Assembly: GCA_016840285.1 (NCBI GenBank)
Contig: JAEOSR010000097.1
Coordinates: 1-64,000, forward strand
Direction: 5' to 3'
Length of the DNA: 64,000 nucleotides
Origin: Candidatus Hodarchaeota archaeon
GTDB lineage: Archaea > Asgardarchaeota > Heimdallarchaeia > Hodarchaeales > Hodarchaeaceae
Positions 20,102-28,784 of this stretch are shown here, piece after piece. The notes below the pieces were generated by a model. It was not told the origin of the DNA and ran no database searches. It saw nothing but the letters and a program-made list of their open reading frames with translations. Each line of letters opens with the position of its first letter. Positions within the stretch are counted from its first letter, which is position 1. Position numbers and translations under genes: made by a program.

Positions 20102-20443
20102 TTCATGGAGTTTGATTCTTTCGAATTCTTTTTTACCACTCTAGTCAGTGGAGTATTATTCGGGATGGCATTGTTCTTTGAAGGTCATGGTTATTACCTT
20201 CTCCCCAAAGAATATCAGGATAGTCCTGCTTATTTTGGCAGTCCTGTATTATATCAAATTGTACGAGTGATTTACCGCATTCCTTATGTTCTACTATGCT
20301 ATAATGGATTTGTTTTTGTAGGTGCTATTAATATCGACCTCATTGTTGTTTATGTTATCTTATATTTTCCCTTTATGATTAGTAGAGCTAGTTGGCGATG
20401 GACACGGTTGCGACAGTGGTTAAGAACCCTTGATACTGCTTAA
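19976..20443 (+). CDS. Four-helix membrane protein, unknown function
   Basis: A 155-residue protein with an acidic 20-residue cytosolic start followed by about four membrane helices and a basic end (RASWRWTRLRQWLRTL). I do not recognise a family. The first 40 codons and the promoter are duplicated upstream in front of a broken gene. The segment FFEGHGYYLLPKEY resembles FEGYYLPTRKPY in that copy, so the duplication may originally have been longer. Confidence 0.7.
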   Translation: MITDNENEEEDTEVERTRFQILFIAFGLSCLIIGVILLLSTLFMEFDSFEFFFTTLVSGVLFGMALFFEGHGYYLLPKEYQDSPAYFGSPVLYQIVRVIYRIPYVLLCYNGFVFVGAINIDLIVVYVILYFPFMISRASWRWTRLRQWLRTLDTA

Positions 20444-20470
20444 ATTCGCTTTAAATGATATCTTGATTTG

Positions 20471-20809
20471 TTAATCCTCATCAATGAGCATATTTTGTAA
20501 GACTGAAGAAAGACTAGAGGCATACTCAACAATAGATTTCCTTCCCTCAATGCTTAAATATAAGACAGTTGTGGGCTTTAGATCAATGAACTTCTTTCTA
20601 ACCTCAATAAATCCTTTATTCTGGAGTTTCTTAATGTGAGATGATAAATTTCCACTTGTCAAACCTAATGCCTTTTGTATTATGGTGAAAGGGGCCCTAC
20701 CCCGTGGTAGGAGAAACATAAGAATAGAAAGTCGTGTTGGATTATGGAGATCTATATCTAAGTCCAAAACGGTTTGGATATCATCCTTCTGAGGATCTGC
20801 AGCATTCAA
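20471..20809 (-). CDS. Winged-helix regulator, HTH_34/ArsR-like (module B)
   Basis: A 112-residue single-domain winged-helix protein. The start has LHNPTRLSILMFLLPRG, the recognition helix is GLTSGNLSSHIKKLQNKGFI, the wing contains VRKKFIDLKPTTVLYLS, and a C-terminal helix (SSLSSVLQNML) probably mediates dimerisation. It is closely related to the regulators at 62736 and 27663. It is 151 bp downstream of the six-helix membrane protein gene on the same strand, divergent from an ABC exporter. It likely controls that exporter. Confidence 0.9.
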   Translation of the reverse strand: MNAADPQKDDIQTVLDLDIDLHNPTRLSILMFLLPRGRAPFTIIQKALGLTSGNLSSHIKKLQNKGFIEVRKKFIDLKPTTVLYLSIEGRKSIVEYASSLSSVLQNMLIDED

Positions 20810-20960
20810 CTGGATCGTGAGGTTTAGGATAGAACTATTTTTATGTTTTTGGACTCTTTAAGCAAATCACTCTAATTTTTTGATAAATCCCCCAAGACAC
20901 TTCTTCTTACCCCTAATCCAACCTCCAGAGAGAAAAACCACATTATTTACGGGTGGTAGT

Positions 20961-21632
20961 TCATTCAGTAATTTCTATCTTCTCAATATATCTATCGATA
21001 TATCTTCGATTCCAAAAAGCAACGAAAAAAAAGCTTGCCCCGAAGGTAAAACCAAAAATAAACCCGCTAATCAGGAAAAATTCAGAGTTAATAATATTCC
21101 CCAGTAACATAATAATTGCAGCACTAAACGATACGATTGGAGTCACGAGATAAGCCATTTTAGGTAAAATTTCTTCGCTTTTCGAATAATACTTTCTATC
21201 TACCACTAGCGCTGTAAATCCACTAATTAGGGCAATGGTTGGGAAAGTTAGGTAGTGTAATTCAGCAAAATTAAAAAAAACTACAGCTATTCCTATTATT
21301 ATAAAAGTACCAATCAAAAAGAGGCTACCACTGTCAAGATCCTTTTCTTTTGTTTTTCGACTATAAATGTTTATCAGATGTCGATCAGCAAACCCTTGGA
21401 TTATCAACCCAGAAACCATCGCTAGTACCCAAGGGGTAATACTCATAATTCCAAAGAATCGTAAGCTTGAAAACACACCATCTAAAATCCCTGCACCTAT
21501 TAAAAGTAGCCCCCAGATAAGGCGAGACATACTATCCTTTTGAATCATAAACGTTTTTTCAAAAGATTTTACCCGGTTCATATAATAGAGTAATTGTTTG
21601 ATATCTGCAGGTGAAATTGTACTAGCTTCCAT
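20961..21632 (-). CDS. Six-helix membrane protein (module B)
   Basis: A 223-residue protein with a cytosolic N-terminal helical region of about 35 residues (PADIKQLLYYMNRVKSFEKTF) and six membrane helices. It has the same size, layout and genetic partners as the proteins at 62098 and 27061: a small winged-helix regulator on one side and an ABC-2 exporter on the other. A TATA-like box about 26 bp upstream of the ATG suggests a leaderless transcript. I infer a sensor or partner role for the regulator. No catalytic motif is visible. Confidence 0.8.
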   Translation of the reverse strand: MEASTISPADIKQLLYYMNRVKSFEKTFMIQKDSMSRLIWGLLLIGAGILDGVFSSLRFFGIMSITPWVLAMVSGLIIQGFADRHLINIYSRKTKEKDLDSGSLFLIGTFIIIGIAVVFFNFAELHYLTFPTIALISGFTALVVDRKYYSKSEEILPKMAYLVTPIVSFSAAIIMLLGNIINSEFFLISGFIFGFTFGASFFFVAFWNRRYIDRYIEKIEITE

Positions 21633-21650
21633 AATTACATTTATTCAATA

Positions 21651-21667
21651 GTCATTTATATAGTGAC
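21651..21667. promoter_or_regulatory. TATA box within a GTCA-N9-TGAC inverted repeat (module B)
   Basis: On the minus strand CTATATAAAT sits about 26 bp before the ATG at 21632, the spacing expected for leaderless initiation. It is framed by GTCA at 21651-21654 and TGAC at 21664-21667. A regulator bound there would compete with TBP. The inverted repeat is short, so the operator part is tentative. Confidence 0.45.
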
Positions 21668-21810
21668 AACTAACTTTGAACGACAAAGTGGCTTGGTATT
21701 CAAACCTCTTGGCGTTACGGCTAGAATTACCATCTTTTAAGGAGGGAAAAATTAGTACTAATCAGATTAAACAATTAGAAAAGATGAAACGAAAAATGGA
21801 AATGAAACAA

Positions 21811-22755
21811 ATGTCAGTAATTATCGAAACAAACGGGCTTAGTAAAACCTTCAATGGTGTCCAAGCCCTGAAACCATTAAGTTTAAAGGTACGAAAAAAC
21901 TCAATTTATGGGTTTCTTGGTCCAAACGGTGCTGGTAAGACCACCACGATGAAATTATTACTTGGACTTATCAGACCTTCAAATGGTAGTGGTACTATCT
22001 TTGGTCATGATATTGTACAAGATAATATCAATATTAGAGCTCGTATTGGTTACTTACCACAGGACCTCGACATTAAAACACTTGAACACCTGACTGCACG
22101 CGAATTGTTGCGTTTTGCCGCTCGTTTTTACTTTAAGGGGCCTAAACAACTGATCGAAGATCGAGTTCAAGAAATGCTTGATCTTGTAAGTCTATCGGAA
22201 AAAGCTGATAGACCAATCGCAGGTTATTCTGGTGGTGAATCTCAAAGATTGGGGATTGCTCAAGCTCAGATCAATTATCCTGATCTGCTAATCTTGGATG
22301 AACCCGCTGCTTCGCTTGACCCTATTGGTCGTCGCGATGTACTTGAAGTGATGGAAAGACTTCGAAAATATACCACAATTTTCTACAGCACTCACATTCT
22401 CGATGATGTGCAGAAAGTTAGTGATAGTGTTGCTATTCTTAATAAAGGGGAATTAATTGCCCAAGGGTCTATTGAGGAGTTATTAGCTGGAAGTGAGGGT
22501 TTAATCTACAATATCAAGATCAAAGGTGACACTACTAAAGCTTACAACTACATCTCTGAAAAGACTTGGATCACAGATATCAATATTCTTGAGAAGAATG
22601 GCTATACAACTTTGCAGGTTGGAGTGAATGATTCAAATCTTGCTGAACAACAATTACTCCGAATATTGCTTAAGGATGAACAATTAAGAGTCATTGAATT
22701 TCAACAGAAAAGCTTTGAATTAGAAGATGTTTTTCTGAATTTAGTGGAAGGTTAA
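21811..22755 (+). CDS. ABC-2 type exporter, ATPase subunit (module B)
   Basis: A CcmA/DrrA-type ATPase of 314 residues from the ATG at 21811, where the family begins (MSVIIETNGLSKTF). The frame is open upstream to a TTG at 21676 with further ATGs at 21784 and 21796, so the start is uncertain. Walker A is GPNGAGKTTT, the signature YSGGESQRLGIAQA, and Walker B ILDEPAASLDP. The region after the ATPase core resembles the regulatory tail of lipid- or drug-export ATPases. It is followed 4 bp later by its permease gene. In the usual D-loop position the sequence PAASLD replaces PTSGLD, a minor deviation. Confidence 0.92.
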   Translation: MSVIIETNGLSKTFNGVQALKPLSLKVRKNSIYGFLGPNGAGKTTTMKLLLGLIRPSNGSGTIFGHDIVQDNINIRARIGYLPQDLDIKTLEHLTARELLRFAARFYFKGPKQLIEDRVQEMLDLVSLSEKADRPIAGYSGGESQRLGIAQAQINYPDLLILDEPAASLDPIGRRDVLEVMERLRKYTTIFYSTHILDDVQKVSDSVAILNKGELIAQGSIEELLAGSEGLIYNIKIKGDTTKAYNYISEKTWITDINILEKNGYTTLQVGVNDSNLAEQQLLRILLKDEQLRVIEFQQKSFELEDVFLNLVEG

Positions 22756-22759
22756 AAAA

Positions 22760-23539
22760 ATGGTAATAAACTCAGAATTTAATTTAAGAAATGTTCAAGG
22801 TTGGAGAAGTGGATTAAGCAACTTATTATCAGCTGAATTTGGCCGATGGGGGACAATGGATTGGTACATTATGATGGCCATTTGGTTGGCTATTATTAAT
22901 GCATCTTTGCTAGGAGTGCTTTCTGGAAGTGATGACGTAGCATCAGCAATTGTGTTATTAGGATTACTTGCTGGAATGTTTCCAGTAATCAATGTCGTCA
23001 TAGTTTTACAGGATGTTATTATTGGAGAAAAAGAAACTGGAACCGCTGCATGGATCCTCTCTAAACCTGTTTCTCGTCCTGCATATATTCTGTCAAAAAT
23101 AATTGGTAATGTTGTAGGGATTGTAGTAAGTCTAGCTTTAGTCCCAGGAATTGTTGCTTATGCGACCATTTTCTTATTGAAAGGAGTGCTTTTACCCCCT
23201 GGTGCTTTCTTTGCTGGTATCGCAATTCTTGCTCTCAACTTGATCTTCTTTCTGACTTTGACACTAATGTTAGGTACAATCTTTGATTCTAGAGGAGGAG
23301 TCATTGGGATTCCAATGTTACTTGGTCCTGGATACTCATTATTTTATGCCATGCCTATCATATCAGAGTTTCATCCAATATCTATGTTTTTTCCTTCCGG
23401 GAATGCAAACAATTCTTTCTTTGGTGCTGTTGTACTAGGAGAACCAGTAGGTTCGTTGATTCCGCTCTTTATAACCATTCTAGGTATCATCATATTTACA
23501 ATGATTGCCCTATGGCGTTTTAATCGTGAAGAGTTATAG
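22760..23539 (+). CDS. ABC-2 type permease (module B)
   Basis: A 259-residue permease with six predicted helices. The segment IIGEKETGTAAWILSKPVSR after helix 2 is the classic ABC-2 permease motif (ExxxGTxxxLLskPvsR), and YILSKIIGN follows. It starts 4 bp after the ATPase gene, so translation is probably coupled. It forms the membrane channel of an efflux or secretion system whose substrate is unknown. Confidence 0.92.
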   Translation: MVINSEFNLRNVQGWRSGLSNLLSAEFGRWGTMDWYIMMAIWLAIINASLLGVLSGSDDVASAIVLLGLLAGMFPVINVVIVLQDVIIGEKETGTAAWILSKPVSRPAYILSKIIGNVVGIVVSLALVPGIVAYATIFLLKGVLLPPGAFFAGIAILALNLIFFLTLTLMLGTIFDSRGGVIGIPMLLGPGYSLFYAMPIISEFHPISMFFPSGNANNSFFGAVVLGEPVGSLIPLFITILGIIIFTMIALWRFNREEL

Positions 23540-23595
23540 TCAGATTGAACCTCTTTTTCCTCTTTCTTTTTTAATTAAAATTATGGTGAAAATAA

Positions 23596-23886
23596 TTGAC
23601 CCAATCAATCAAAACATTACGAACTGATCAAAAATCGAGAATTATTATTTATTTCTGTCTGATAGGATTTTCTTCATTAGTATTGGGGATTCTTTTTAAT
23701 CTTTTTAAAGTTGGATTTGTATTATCAGTTTTATGTTGGATTTTCACTGGTATCATTGAGTCATCGTATAAACAAGAAGAAGAAGATGATACATTAGTAT
23801 TTTTTTCCCCCCAAAATTTCGTAATCATAGGATCTACGGGAATTGGGATTATACTTTGTTTTTTAATGGCTCTTTTTCTTTATTAG
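23596..23886 (+). CDS. Small three-helix membrane protein
   Basis: A 96-residue protein with three predicted membrane helices and an acidic loop (SSYKQEEEDDT). The TTG start at 23596 is supported by GGTGA at about 23585-23589. It follows the module B permease by 56 bp on the same strand and may be part of the same transcript. No family was recognised. Confidence 0.6.
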   Translation: MTQSIKTLRTDQKSRIIIYFCLIGFSSLVLGILFNLFKVGFVLSVLCWIFTGIIESSYKQEEEDDTLVFFSPQNFVIIGSTGIGIILCFLMALFLY

Positions 23887-24040
23887 CCCTGATACAGGCT
23901 ATGGATAGGACTTCTTGAGATTTCTTTCTTGGTCTAGAATTTTCCCAGATCAGTTCTTCCATAATGATAAGATTTAATTTGAGGGAAAATTTTTTTCCTT
24001 ATTCAGAAAGAGATTGACGCTTTAACGAATAAGTGGTTAC

Positions 24041-24907
24041 ATGACTCCTGAATCAATTTATCGCTCTTCCGAAGGAAAAGATCATCTATTAAAGATCTAT
24101 GACAAGCATATGAGGAATTTAAACACTCCATATGAAGATATTTATGTTCAGACCAGATTTGGGAAAACACATATCGTTAATCTGGGTAAAAAGGGATCAA
24201 TCCCTTTAATATGCTTACACGGAGGAAATTCATTCACTCCTGATATGTTAAAGAGTGATTTACCATTGTTGAGAAAATTTAACGCATTTATTGTTGACAC
24301 TATTGGTCATCCAGGGAAAAGTGATGAAACCCAGCTTTCTTCAAATGATTTGAGTTATGGTTATTGGTTACTAGATGTGATTGATGAATTACAGTTAAAT
24401 ATGATTAATATTTATTCAGGATCCTTTGGAGCGGGTATCGCTATTAGATTGGCAACTGTAGCTCCAAAAAGAATTAATAAACTGTCATTATTTATCCCCT
24501 CTGGAATTGCTAACGGATCAGTTAAAGACCAGCTCAAATTGATGATTCCTTATCTTAGATATAAATTACGACCTACTAATCAGAATATGATCAAATTATC
24601 TAGTTCGTTAATGACGAGATTTGATGAAGAAAGAATAGAAATGCTTCAGACAATCTTTCAACATGTGAAAATCAATCCCAAGATGCCTCGTCCCGCATAT
24701 GATGGTGAATTAGATGATTTAACGGCTCCTACTATAATTGTTGCAGCAGCTAAAGATATTCTATTTCCTGCTTCGAGAGTAATTCCTCGTGCGAAAGAAA
24801 TCTTCCCCAATTTAATCTATATGGAAACAATTGATAGCTTGCATGAACCAACAGAGGAGATCTATAACCATATCCACAACTTAGCTTTTGACTTTTTATT
24901 TCACTAA
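24041..24907 (+). CDS. Alpha/beta-hydrolase fold protein
   Basis: A 288-residue soluble alpha/beta hydrolase. LICLHGGNSFTPDM is the HG oxyanion segment, and the nucleophile elbow is SGSFGAG, a Sm-x-S-x-G variant with Ser as the likely nucleophile. IIVAAAKDILFPASR holds the acid and SLHEPTEEI the His. The order and spacing are complete, so the enzyme is likely active as an esterase or similar. The substrate is unknown. It stands alone between modules B and C. Confidence 0.87.
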   Translation: MTPESIYRSSEGKDHLLKIYDKHMRNLNTPYEDIYVQTRFGKTHIVNLGKKGSIPLICLHGGNSFTPDMLKSDLPLLRKFNAFIVDTIGHPGKSDETQLSSNDLSYGYWLLDVIDELQLNMINIYSGSFGAGIAIRLATVAPKRINKLSLFIPSGIANGSVKDQLKLMIPYLRYKLRPTNQNMIKLSSSLMTRFDEERIEMLQTIFQHVKINPKMPRPAYDGELDDLTAPTIIVAAAKDILFPASRVIPRAKEIFPNLIYMETIDSLHEPTEEIYNHIHNLAFDFLFH

Positions 24908-25166
24908 TATAGACCAACCAGAGTGGATCTTTTTATATTAGTACTTTTAGTGGATAAAGATGTAGGCGGAGTAGTACCAGCTAATATCACCTCAAAATTG
25001 GTTGAAAACGAAAGGATCAAGAGTTAGAGGACATAAATATACTTGGAAAAAAGAATACTGTAAAATTGGAATTTTTTCTCATGTAAATCGATTATCCAAG
25101 TTTATTGCATTCTGATATGAGCACTTTTCGGAACAAAGTCTCTTCCGGGTTTATTAAGAAGGGAAT
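24908..25166. other. Intergenic stretch without recognisable gene
   Basis: A gap between the hydrolase gene and module C. All frames are stop-rich and no RNA gene or mobile element was recognised. Its 3-prime end carries the promoter region of the module C operon. Confidence 0.4.
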
Positions 25167-25195
25167 TTTGAGTAAGATTGACTATCATACTCAAA
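25167..25195. promoter_or_regulatory. Inverted repeat TTTGAGTA-N13-TACTCAAA before module C
   Basis: A perfect 8-bp inverted repeat with a 13-nt spacer, ending 12 bp before the ATPase start at 25208. It could be an operator for the winged-helix regulator encoded at the end of the operon (27663), or an mRNA hairpin near the ribosome-binding site. Confidence 0.55.
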
Positions 25196-25207
25196 GATGT
25201 GTAAAAG

Positions 25208-26158
25208 ATGATGGATCTAGCTATTGAAACAAACAATTTAACTAAAATTTATGACAATAACGTTGTTGTAGATCATCTTGGAATTACTGTAAACAAAGGC
25301 GAACTAGTTAGTATTTTAGGTCCGAACGGTGCTGGAAAAACAACACTAATCAAGATCTTAACTACTATTCTAAAACCCGATGAAGGGATGGCCTTAATTA
25401 ATGGAAAAGATGTTCTCAAAGATGCGCCAAACATTAAAACGATAATTGGTACGGTTCCTCAAGATTATGTCTTTTATGAGGAATTATCAGCTAAAGAAAA
25501 TTTAGTATTTTTTGGTACGATGCATGGTTTTTCTAAAACTCAATTAAAATCTGAGGCTGATCAAATCCTAGAAAAGCTAGGTTTGGGTAATCGAAAAGAT
25601 AAGGCGAAAAATTTCTCTGGTGGGATGAAGCGTCGTCTTAACATTGCGATTGCCTTTGTTATGCAGCCCGATATATTATTCCTTGATGAACCTACAGCAG
25701 GATTAGATCCCCAAGCGAAACATATTGTCTGGGATTATATAAAAGAGCTGAGAGAAGACGGTAAAACGATTGTTTTAACTACCCATGATATGAATGAAGC
25801 TGAAATGCTTAGTGATCGTGTATTGGTTATCGATAATGGTAAAATCATCGCTGAAGGTGCCCCAAAAGCATTAAAAGAGAAATATAGTGACGAAAACATT
25901 CTAGAGGTCGTTTTTGGGCATAAAGAAAAAGCTCATGAATTCAAAAAATCGGTTGAGCTTCTAGACTTTCTAAAACAAGTATTTATTGAAGGTGAGAAAA
26001 AAGTGAACATATATTTTAATGGTGGAATTATTAATTTCATCAAAATTCTGCAAAAAGAATTAATTAATGATGTTACTGAACTTGAAAGTATAAGCTTACG
26101 ACAGACTACTTTGGAAGATGTATTCTTACATTTGACTGGTCGGAGGTTAAGAGAATGA
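25208..26158 (+). CDS. ABC-2 type exporter, ATPase subunit (module C)
   Basis: A 316-residue ATPase of the drug/daunorubicin exporter type. Walker A is GPNGAGKTTL, the signature FSGGMKRRLNIAIAF, Walker B ILFLDEPTAGLDP and the switch His TTHDMNEAE. Residues about 230-316 form the C-terminal extension typical of DrrA-like ATPases (DUF4162-like), with LRQTTLEDVFLHLTGR at the end. It overlaps its permease gene by 4 bp. It is the first gene of a four-gene operon. Confidence 0.94.
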   Translation: MMDLAIETNNLTKIYDNNVVVDHLGITVNKGELVSILGPNGAGKTTLIKILTTILKPDEGMALINGKDVLKDAPNIKTIIGTVPQDYVFYEELSAKENLVFFGTMHGFSKTQLKSEADQILEKLGLGNRKDKAKNFSGGMKRRLNIAIAFVMQPDILFLDEPTAGLDPQAKHIVWDYIKELREDGKTIVLTTHDMNEAEMLSDRVLVIDNGKIIAEGAPKALKEKYSDENILEVVFGHKEKAHEFKKSVELLDFLKQVFIEGEKKVNIYFNGGIINFIKILQKELINDVTELESISLRQTTLEDVFLHLTGRRLRE

Positions 26159-26973
26159 GTTTCTTACAACAGGATTTCCAGATTATTAACGCAATCGCTG
26201 CAAAAAATCTTAAAATCAAACTGAGGAATCGTCAAACGTATCTTTATTCGTTTGGTTTTCCATTATTGTTTACTATCCTGTTTTATTTTATATTTAAGCC
26301 AATTACAGTGACAATTAGTGGAATAACCGTTTTTGACATGGCTGTTTCTGGTATGTTGATATATACCGCCTCTTTTGGTACAATAAATGCAGCAACTTCG
26401 CTCACTATTGAGAAAGAACGTTTAACGTTAACTAGGCTAGATACAACCCCAGTTGGACGAGCTAGGATATTCATTGGCACATTATTAAGTGAATCCGTTT
26501 TCCTTATTGTACAACTTGTTTTGATGTTTACAATTAGTTATGGCATACTTGGAGCTCAGTGGTACAAAAACAACCTCAATCTTCTTTTCCTGGGTTTTCT
26601 GATTATCTTTATTTTTGGCCTCTCAACCTTGGGAATTGGAATCATTATTTCAGCTTATGCTAAAACAGCAAATGCGGCTGTTAGTTTCTCCATGATGTAT
26701 GTTATGCCTATTATTTTTCTCAGTGGATCATTGATCCCCTTTGAAAGTCCCATTGTGTACCTCTGTCCTCCGTTCTGGGTAAATCAATTATATCAACAGG
26801 TAATAATACTAGGCGATGATTTATGGAGTGATACTTTGAGACTAAATTCTCAGAATATATTTCAAGCAGAATTTAGCATTCTTCCTCTTTGGGGATCGTT
26901 AATCATCATTCTCTTCATCTTATTAGGGACTATTTTCATCGGTATCAAGCTATTCCAGAAAAAAACAGTGTAG
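26155..26973 (+). CDS. ABC-2 type permease (module C)
   Basis: A 272-residue ABC-2 permease with six predicted helices. After the second helix it has TSLTIEKERLTLTRLDTTPVGR, read as the ExxxGTLxxLxxTPvgr coupling motif, and then LIPFES...CPPFWVNQLY, a hallmark of DrrB-type permeases. The ATG overlaps the ATPase stop (ATGA). It probably forms a homodimeric efflux channel with the preceding ATPase. Confidence 0.92.
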   Translation: MSFLQQDFQIINAIAAKNLKIKLRNRQTYLYSFGFPLLFTILFYFIFKPITVTISGITVFDMAVSGMLIYTASFGTINAATSLTIEKERLTLTRLDTTPVGRARIFIGTLLSESVFLIVQLVLMFTISYGILGAQWYKNNLNLLFLGFLIIFIFGLSTLGIGIIISAYAKTANAAVSFSMMYVMPIIFLSGSLIPFESPIVYLCPPFWVNQLYQQVIILGDDLWSDTLRLNSQNIFQAEFSILPLWGSLIIILFILLGTIFIGIKLFQKKTV

Positions 26974-27060
26974 TCTTATACCCATCCCCTCCCATTTTTT
27001 TTAGAAATCTTTTAACGCTCATTTGTTTTAATGAATTGAATTAATAAGGAGCAATTAGAT

Positions 27061-27666
27061 GTGGAAGAAAAGGATATTGTCAATGTTACACAATTGATGC
27101 AGGTATCTGTTGATTTATCAGTCTATCGTCAAACTCTTGCTTATGCTTTAGGTAATTTAGTTATCATGACAATCCTCAGTAGCAGTTTAATTATTGTGCA
27201 GTCATTATTTGAACCATTCTGGATATTTCTATTTTTTTGGGTTATTGTCTCAATTGGTGCTGTATCTCTCCATCTATTCGTATATAGACATGTGTTAAGA
27301 AGAATCAGGATGGGTCTCTGGGTGATAGCTTATCCTGCGATAATTGTCATCGGTTACATTATCAATTTTCTCTTAAATAATCCAATTTCAACTAATTTTC
27401 TTTGGTTTCCCCTCCTTGGTCTTGCGAGTTTAATTGTTGGTATAACTACAGAACAAAATTATTTCTCTAACGATATGCTTTTTTCAAGACCTATCTTATT
27501 GCTTGGTGTAGCATTACTGGTTTCTTCCCCCATAATTTTCTTCGTTCTCCTCTTACAACCAGGTGAACCAAATCTATTCATAACTCCAGGAATAGCATTA
27601 ATCTTAGCTTCTCTGAGCACCTCTTATTCGATGTATCAAGCTGAGAAGAAGGTCGTAAGTAAGTGA
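27061..27666 (+). CDS. Six-helix membrane protein (module C)
   Basis: A 201-residue protein starting at GTG, with AAGGAG about 8 nt upstream. A cytosolic N-terminal segment of about 30 residues precedes six membrane helices. It overlaps the next gene, a winged-helix regulator, by 4 bp (GTGA), which implies translational coupling. The gene pair is equivalent to those of modules B and D although the sequence has diverged. A likely role is sensing or regulating the HTH partner or the exporter. Confidence 0.8.
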   Translation: MEEKDIVNVTQLMQVSVDLSVYRQTLAYALGNLVIMTILSSSLIIVQSLFEPFWIFLFFWVIVSIGAVSLHLFVYRHVLRRIRMGLWVIAYPAIIVIGYIINFLLNNPISTNFLWFPLLGLASLIVGITTEQNYFSNDMLFSRPILLLGVALLVSSPIIFFVLLLQPGEPNLFITPGIALILASLSTSYSMYQAEKKVVSK

Positions 27667-27983
27667 CTGATTGGGTCAATAATTTTCGGGAAATTGATCC
27701 CGTACTTTTTAATGCCAAACGTTTGCTTATTATCAGTTTACTTGTCGCACTTGGCCCCCTGACTCAAGGAGATCTCCTAAAAAAATGTCAATTAACATGG
27801 GGAGCTCTAACTGCACACATCAAACAGTTACAGAAAGCTCAATACATCGAACAAAGACATGTTCTAACCCTCAAAGGGCCAAGAGCGCTTGTTGATATTA
27901 CACCAAATGGAATTCAGGTCTACAATAATACATTAGCTCAATTAAAGGTATTTGTTGGAAAGATTGAGGGAAACCTAGAATAA
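27663..27983 (+). CDS. Winged-helix regulator, HTH_34-like (module C)
   Basis: A 106-residue single-domain winged-helix protein. FNAKRLLIISLLVALG begins the domain, CQLTWGALTAHIKQLQKAQYI holds the recognition helix, VDITPNGIQVYNN lies after the wing, and a C-terminal helix ends LKVFVGKIE. It is related to the regulators at 20471 and 62736. It is the last gene of module C and overlaps the membrane-protein gene by 4 bp. Confidence 0.9.
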   Translation: MTDWVNNFREIDPVLFNAKRLLIISLLVALGPLTQGDLLKKCQLTWGALTAHIKQLQKAQYIEQRHVLTLKGPRALVDITPNGIQVYNNTLAQLKVFVGKIEGNLE

Positions 27984-28004
27984 GAATTTGGAGTATGTTA
28001 TCAT

Positions 28005-28712
28005 CTATCGTGATGTCCTTTTCTTACGAATGATTGGGATTAGAAAGAGAAGGATTGGAAAAATCCAAGTAAATCCGATCGATGAGCTTACGAAAGTGGT
28101 AGACGATGTAGCATCTAGTGACGTCTTAATTGTGAAATAGACCTCTGTGCTGCCTACATTGCCCATTGTATCATTCCCATATATTCTAAATGAATGAATT
28201 CCATCAGAAAGGTTGAATGATTTTGTCAATAAAGGGATTGTGGCATTTGGATCGTTATTGAGAGAATACACATCCCATGGAAGAGTTTCATTTGAGCTAA
28301 TAGATAAAATGATCCTTCATATATTATAAGTCTTGTTTTCTGGATGGACTATCGTGATTGCTGGTTTTCCTCGATCATGTGGCAAGATAAGATTCTTCAT
28401 CAGAGCATAAATCTGGGTATTATCAATGGTGGTGTTAGAGATCGCGTTCAGACTTTCACCCCATACGAATATCGGCACTGACAACCCATTGAGATTAGAA
28501 GAAGTGGATTCCGCAATAGTGTTTAATTTGGAGCTAGAAACTGGGAAGATAGATCCTGGAAACGGAAGAAGTATAAAAAATCCTATAATTATACATAACG
28601 CGGATTTAGAACGCTGTGAGAAATTTTTCTTCTGCATTATCAACTTGGGGGATGTAATCAAACGCATCAAAGGTTCTTTCATTAGTAAACCAGTCAATAG
28701 GTTGTTAAACAA
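28005..28712 (-). pseudogene. Surface protein gene interrupted by one in-frame TGA
   Basis: On the minus strand, codons from 28712 encode a hydrophobic signal-like segment and a short ectodomain ending HPENKTYNI. A TGA follows at 28317-28319. The same frame continues with RIILSISSNETLPWDVYSLN, then a beta-sandwich segment (DGIHSFRIYGNDTMGN), a Ser/Thr stalk and a C-terminal helix followed by RKKRTSR. The pattern ENKTYN ... YSLN ... GxHxxxIYxNDTxGN is common in archaeal surface proteins, so the two halves belong together. This is a point-mutated gene, or a sequencing error. No frameshift is needed. Confidence 0.8.
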
Positions 28713-28784
28713 ACTCAGATAACTCCTAGAGGGAGATTTTATCTTGATACTGCCTGGTTAACCTTTTTATGTCCATCTAATACA

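Noticed and set aside
28317..28319. TGA as selenocysteine codon
   Set aside because: The protein is a surface beta-sandwich protein without redox motif, no SECIS-like structure is evident, and the family does not have Cys at this place.
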